Source of the DNA: Oidiodendron maius Zn
Lineage: Eukaryota; Ascomycota; Leotiomycetes; Myxotrichaceae
Reading direction: 5' to 3'
DNA: 64,000 bases
Assembly: GCA_000827325.1 (NCBI GenBank)
Contig: KN832884.1
Coordinates: forward strand, 160,953 to 224,952
A program made the position numbers and the translations under genes. The notes under the pieces were generated by a model. That model was not told the DNA's origin. It saw only the letters and a program-made list of their open reading frames with translations, and did no database searches. This document shows, piece after piece, positions 60,597 through 64,000 of the stretch (positions are counted from its first letter, which is position 1; every line of letters begins with the position of its first letter).

Positions 60597-61996
60597 ATGA
60601 AAGGTGAGTCTTCATCGTGCGCGGAGGCGCATTGGGTTCCTCCCCGTTGTGCGGAGACCGATGAGACTAGAATGGCAGAAGCTGACTTGTTCCCGTATTG
60701 GACAGCCCTTATTCTCGTGGGTGGGTTTGGAACCCGATTAAGGCCACTTGTAGGTTCCCCCTCCCCCTCCTTTGGCGTGTTATGATAGGAAGAGGACGTG
60801 CGGTAGAGAGGAATGAGAAGGGGAGAAGATGAACGGGGAAGAGAGGAAAGGGGAAGAAAGAGAGCACACACTGATCAGATACCAGACCCTCACGCTCCCT
60901 AAACCCCTCGTCGAGTTTGGCAACAAGCGCATGATCCTACACCAGGTCGAAGCCCTAGCGGCAGCGGGCGTCACAGATATTGTGCTGGCTGTCAACTACC
61001 GCCCAGAGATCATGGAGAAGTACCTGGCCGAGGTATACATTCCTATACTATACATTTCATATATGGATGTGAGGGCACATTTTCTGACGACGGCAACAGT
61101 ACGAGCAGAAATACAACGTCAAGATCACCTTCTCCATCGAGAGCGAACCTCTCGGCACCGCAGGCCCGCTGAAGCTTGCCGAGGCCATTCTAGGTAAAGA
61201 CGACGCGCCCTTCTTCGTCCTCAACTCAGATGTCATCTGCGACTACCCCTTCGCCGACCTGGCAGCTTTCCACAAGGCCCACGGTGACGAGGGCACCATT
61301 GTTGTCACCAAGGTCGAGGAGCCCTCGAAATACGGTGTGGTGGTGCACAAGCCAAACCACCCCTCGCGCATCGACCGCTTCGTCGAGAAGCCCGTCGAGT
61401 TCGTCGGCAACCGCATCAACGCCGGCATCTACATCCTCAACCCGTCTGTTCTCTCGCGCATTGAGCTGCGACCCACGTCCATCGAACAAGAGACCTTCCC
61501 CGCCATCTGCGGCGATGGCCAGCTGCACTCCTTCGACCTGGAGGGCTTCTGGATGGATGTCGGCCAGCCCAAGGATTTCCTGACGGGCACCTGCCTCTAT
61601 CTCTCGTCTTTGACGAAAAAGGGCTCCAAGCAACTCACATCCCCGTCAACACCATACGTTCACGGCGGCAACGTCCTGATCGACCCCAGCGCCAAGATCG
61701 GTCGCAATTGTCGTATCGGACCCAACGTCACCATCGGCCCGGATGTGGTCGTGGGTGATGGCGTGCGGCTGCAGCGCTGCGTGCTACTCGCGGGCGCCAA
61801 GGTAAAAGACCACGCATGGATCAAGAGCACTATCGTCGGCTGGAACTCCACCGTCGGACGATGGGCGCGACTGGAGAATGTCAGTGTGCTGGGCGACGAT
61901 GTAACAATCGGGGATGAGATATATGTTAATGGAGGAAGCATATTGCCGCATAAGAGTATCAAGGCGAATGTCGATATGCCGGCGATTATCATGTAA
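60597..61996 (+). CDS. mpg1: mannose-1-phosphate guanylyltransferase (GDP-mannose pyrophosphorylase)
   Basis: Exons 60597-60603 (7 nt: Met, Lys and one base), 60706-60749, 60886-61032 and 61100-61996 join in phase to 364 residues, the typical fungal length. It makes GDP-mannose from mannose-1-phosphate and GTP, for N-/O-glycans, GPI anchors and cell-wall mannan. The nucleotide-binding signature [13 protein letters not shown] is assembled across two splices. VLNSDVICD (metal Asp), FVEKPVEF and NAGIYIL follow. The C-terminal half is a left-handed beta-helix of hexapeptide repeats ([20 protein letters not shown]), ending in the conserved [12 protein letters not shown]. It supplies the substrate for the Dol-P-Man used by Gpi18 elsewhere in the window. 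Confidence 0.98.
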
Positions 61997-63523
61997 ATGG
62001 AGAACCAAGGGGCATAATACTATTCTACTACCCTAGGACAAAAAACGGACTATAAGATAATTCTACGGACGTCGCATTGCTCCTCCCTCAATCCGCATAC
62101 CAAAACTCAAGCTACGAGTCCAATTCCTGGTCTCTCTCGATGGGGTGGAATCGACTCTCGCCATATCCTCCATCCCATGCATCAAATTCTCGCTCTCCAC
62201 TCCTCTCATCCCCCCGAATTCTTCGATTTAAATTCCCTGTGTTTACATTTTACATATTTTCCCCCCTGCAATACAAGAAGTGCAATGCGAGACAGGGCAA
62301 GGCGAGGCGTCTGGCAAGTCCCCATCCATGTATGCATACTTTTTGCGATCATGCGTTTATTCTGCTATAATATTGATGCCCCACTTTTTATATTTCTCTA
62401 AACAAAAGAAAATGGGAGAACAGAAAATATATACATAGGAAGAAGGCTTTTTTCTGTTTTTGTTTATAAATGTATAGGTAGTGGGATGCGTGAGGTCAGG
62501 AAAAGAGGAAAGGTGGCTAGGAAGGGAAAGGGAACGGGTTCTTTTTTTAAATTAGATAGGGATAATTGAAAAGAAATGGCATTGACCAAAATCATTGCGG
62601 AGATATCGTGAGATTGCGCGAATGAAGAGAGAAGAAGGGATGGGATTTTTTGAAGGATAGAGAGATACGCATTTCATGACGGGTTGTTATTTGGCGAAAG
62701 GCGGCAGGGAATTAAAAAGGGGCGACCAAAAGTGTGGGGGGGAATGGATGGCTCAACAAATGATAAAATGGATCCCACTTGAGCCATGAAGCCGCCACAT
62801 TACAAGTTGCAACATCAATGATTGGAATTGTAAAGTAAGGATTTGAGCAGACGTTAGTTAAAACTGAACAAGGTGGTTTTACTTACAGATTGAATCTATG
62901 TTCACTACTTCAAACGAAAAGTGGAAGTTCTTCCCGTTAACCAAATTTTTATGTTCAATATTTAATTTGTGTCCCAGACCTAAAATTTCAAGTACGCATA
63001 GGCACTTTAGGTAGATATGTAGTGAGGTATTATTCATATATGTAGATACTTGTCTTTTCTATGCACAAAAGAATGTGGGTAATGACACGGAAGAAAGAAA
63101 TCGTTGCAAAGTTTATTTCCTTCGCTCCCGTTCTATCTATATTCAATCCGACCCTCCGATCACATCATTATTCATTCGTGAAATGCCGTGGTCTCCGTAA
63201 CCCCCTGTACCCCGTCCATTATGCCAGAATGGAGGGGCATATTCATCCATCCAAGTTTTGTCAATCGAGTTATGTACCTTTTGCTCTCTTCCCGACCAGG
63301 CCAGGCCAAGCGCCGGAGAGGCAAAAGGTGTAAGATGAAGCACAACGCCAGTGCTAGGTAGTCGTGAAGGCATGCCGTACGAAAGGGATATAGTAAGGTA
63401 GGCGCATGAAATGTAAACACATAAAGCTAGGTGTGAGGAGGTTTGTAGTCCTGTAGGCGTATATGTGCTTTGAGATGGTATCGATATCATCGAAATCATT
63501 TCAAGATGGAAGGATCACGTCTT
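61997..63523. other. 1.5 kb convergent intergenic region
   Basis: 3' flanks of mpg1 and the MFS transporter. AT-rich in parts (62380-63100), with several T-runs. No gene or repeat is recognised. Confidence 0.4.
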
Positions 63524-64000
63524 CTATGTGGACAGCTCAATGACTTCAATCTTCTCCACATCTCCCCTCGCCTTCTCTCTCTCCTTTGCTGCGTTCCTCT
63601 CGTTCCTCTCTATCGCCCACCGCGTGCCGTTTCGCCACTGCAGGAATAAGAGGGGCGTCAGCAACGATATTATTCCAGCCCACATGGCAAATGTTGGACC
63701 AGCGCCGATGGCGTCGATGACGACTTGCACGATAGCAACGCCACCGGCACCCACGAGGCAGCGCACGAGGTTATTGACCGCTGTGGCAGATGCTGAGGCT
63801 CGGGGGAAAAGGTCCACCACGAGCGTTGAATTCAGTGCGAATATCGAGTTCGCGGTATAGGAGATGAAGAACTGGGCAACGAGTGGGACGGCGAGGCGGT
63901 TGAGCTGCAGGGAGAAGCCGTAGAGCGCTGTAGAAACAATGAATATTGGGAGGAGCCACCATATGCTCCTGAGCCGGGTACGACCGTATGGGAAATCGAC
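63524..64000 (-). CDS. MFS transporter, C-terminal part (cut by window edge)
   Basis: 158 residues plus a stop, open to the right edge in frame. The visible segment has hydrophobic helices (WWLLPIFIVSTALYGFSL, VPLVAQFFISYTAN, AIVQVVIDAIG, FAMWAGIISLLTPLLFL) and the fungal drug:H+ antiporter-type segment NSTLVVDLFPRASASATA between helices 10 and 11. A charged cytoplasmic tail rich in Glu, Arg and Lys ends the protein. It looks like a multidrug-type major facilitator. The substrate cannot be told from this part. Confidence 0.88.
   Translation of the reverse strand, partial: VDFPYGRTRLRSIWWLLPIFIVSTALYGFSLQLNRLAVPLVAQFFISYTANSIFALNSTLVVDLFPRASASATAVNNLVRCLVGAGGVAIVQVVIDAIGAGPTFAMWAGIISLLTPLLFLQWRNGTRWAIERNERNAAKEREKARGDVEKIEVIELST

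Overview
The window is nuclear DNA of a filamentous ascomycete (Pezizomycotina). The genes are split by short introns of roughly 45-230 bp with GTRNGT donors and CTRAC branch points before YAG acceptors. Fungal-specific genes are present: a velvet factor, a Zn(II)2Cys6 regulator, a large secreted catalase and several conserved proteins of unknown function. I cannot place it below subphylum from sequence alone. I see no rRNA, tRNA, CRISPR array, intact transposon or viral sequence. Exon boundaries below were derived by hand from splice signals, reading phase and protein-family similarity.

Layout. 0-11 kb looks accessory: a partial SAM methyltransferase, a secreted large-subunit catalase, an RraA/HMG-aldolase-like protein, a cytochrome P450, an aldo/keto reductase and an ornithine cyclodeaminase-family protein. 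No polyketide, peptide or terpene synthase is visible beside them. 11-25 kb mixes housekeeping genes (beta-carbonic anhydrase, ribosomal protein eL8, the tRNA thiolase Ncs6, the GPI mannosyltransferase Gpi18) with a second P450 and two conserved proteins of unknown function. 26-38 kb holds the proteasome activator Blm10/PA200 tail-to-tail with a PHD-MYST histone acetyltransferase. That acetyltransferase shares a divergent promoter with the complex I MWFE (NDUFA1) subunit. 39-50 kb holds a velvet factor with a repeat-expanded 3' end, an Etp1/BRAP2 E3 ligase, a four-unit polyubiquitin gene and an atypical zinc-cluster regulator. 52-62 kb holds the farnesyltransferase beta subunit, a small protein resembling a double-stranded-RNA-binding domain, and GDP-mannose pyrophosphorylase. 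The right edge cuts an MFS transporter.

How the genes relate. Several act in protein modification and turnover (polyubiquitin, Etp1/BRAP2, Blm10, Ram1) and two in glycan/GPI supply (Mpg1 makes the GDP-mannose that feeds the Dol-P-Man used by Gpi18). They are probably neighbours by chance, as is usual for fungal housekeeping genes. The 0-11 kb block is the only part that looks like a functional neighbourhood.

Most noteworthy observations: (1) the secreted catalase carries Ile in place of the distal catalytic Asn; (2) the complex I gene appears to need a 4-nt internal microexon; (3) an ungapped 248-bp duplication spans the 3' end of the velvet gene, with transition-rich, partly RIP-like divergence, beside an 84-bp coding tandem repeat; (4) the Blm10 tail is encoded by a 63-nt last exon and ends Tyr-Phe-Ala rather than the classical Tyr-Tyr-Ala.
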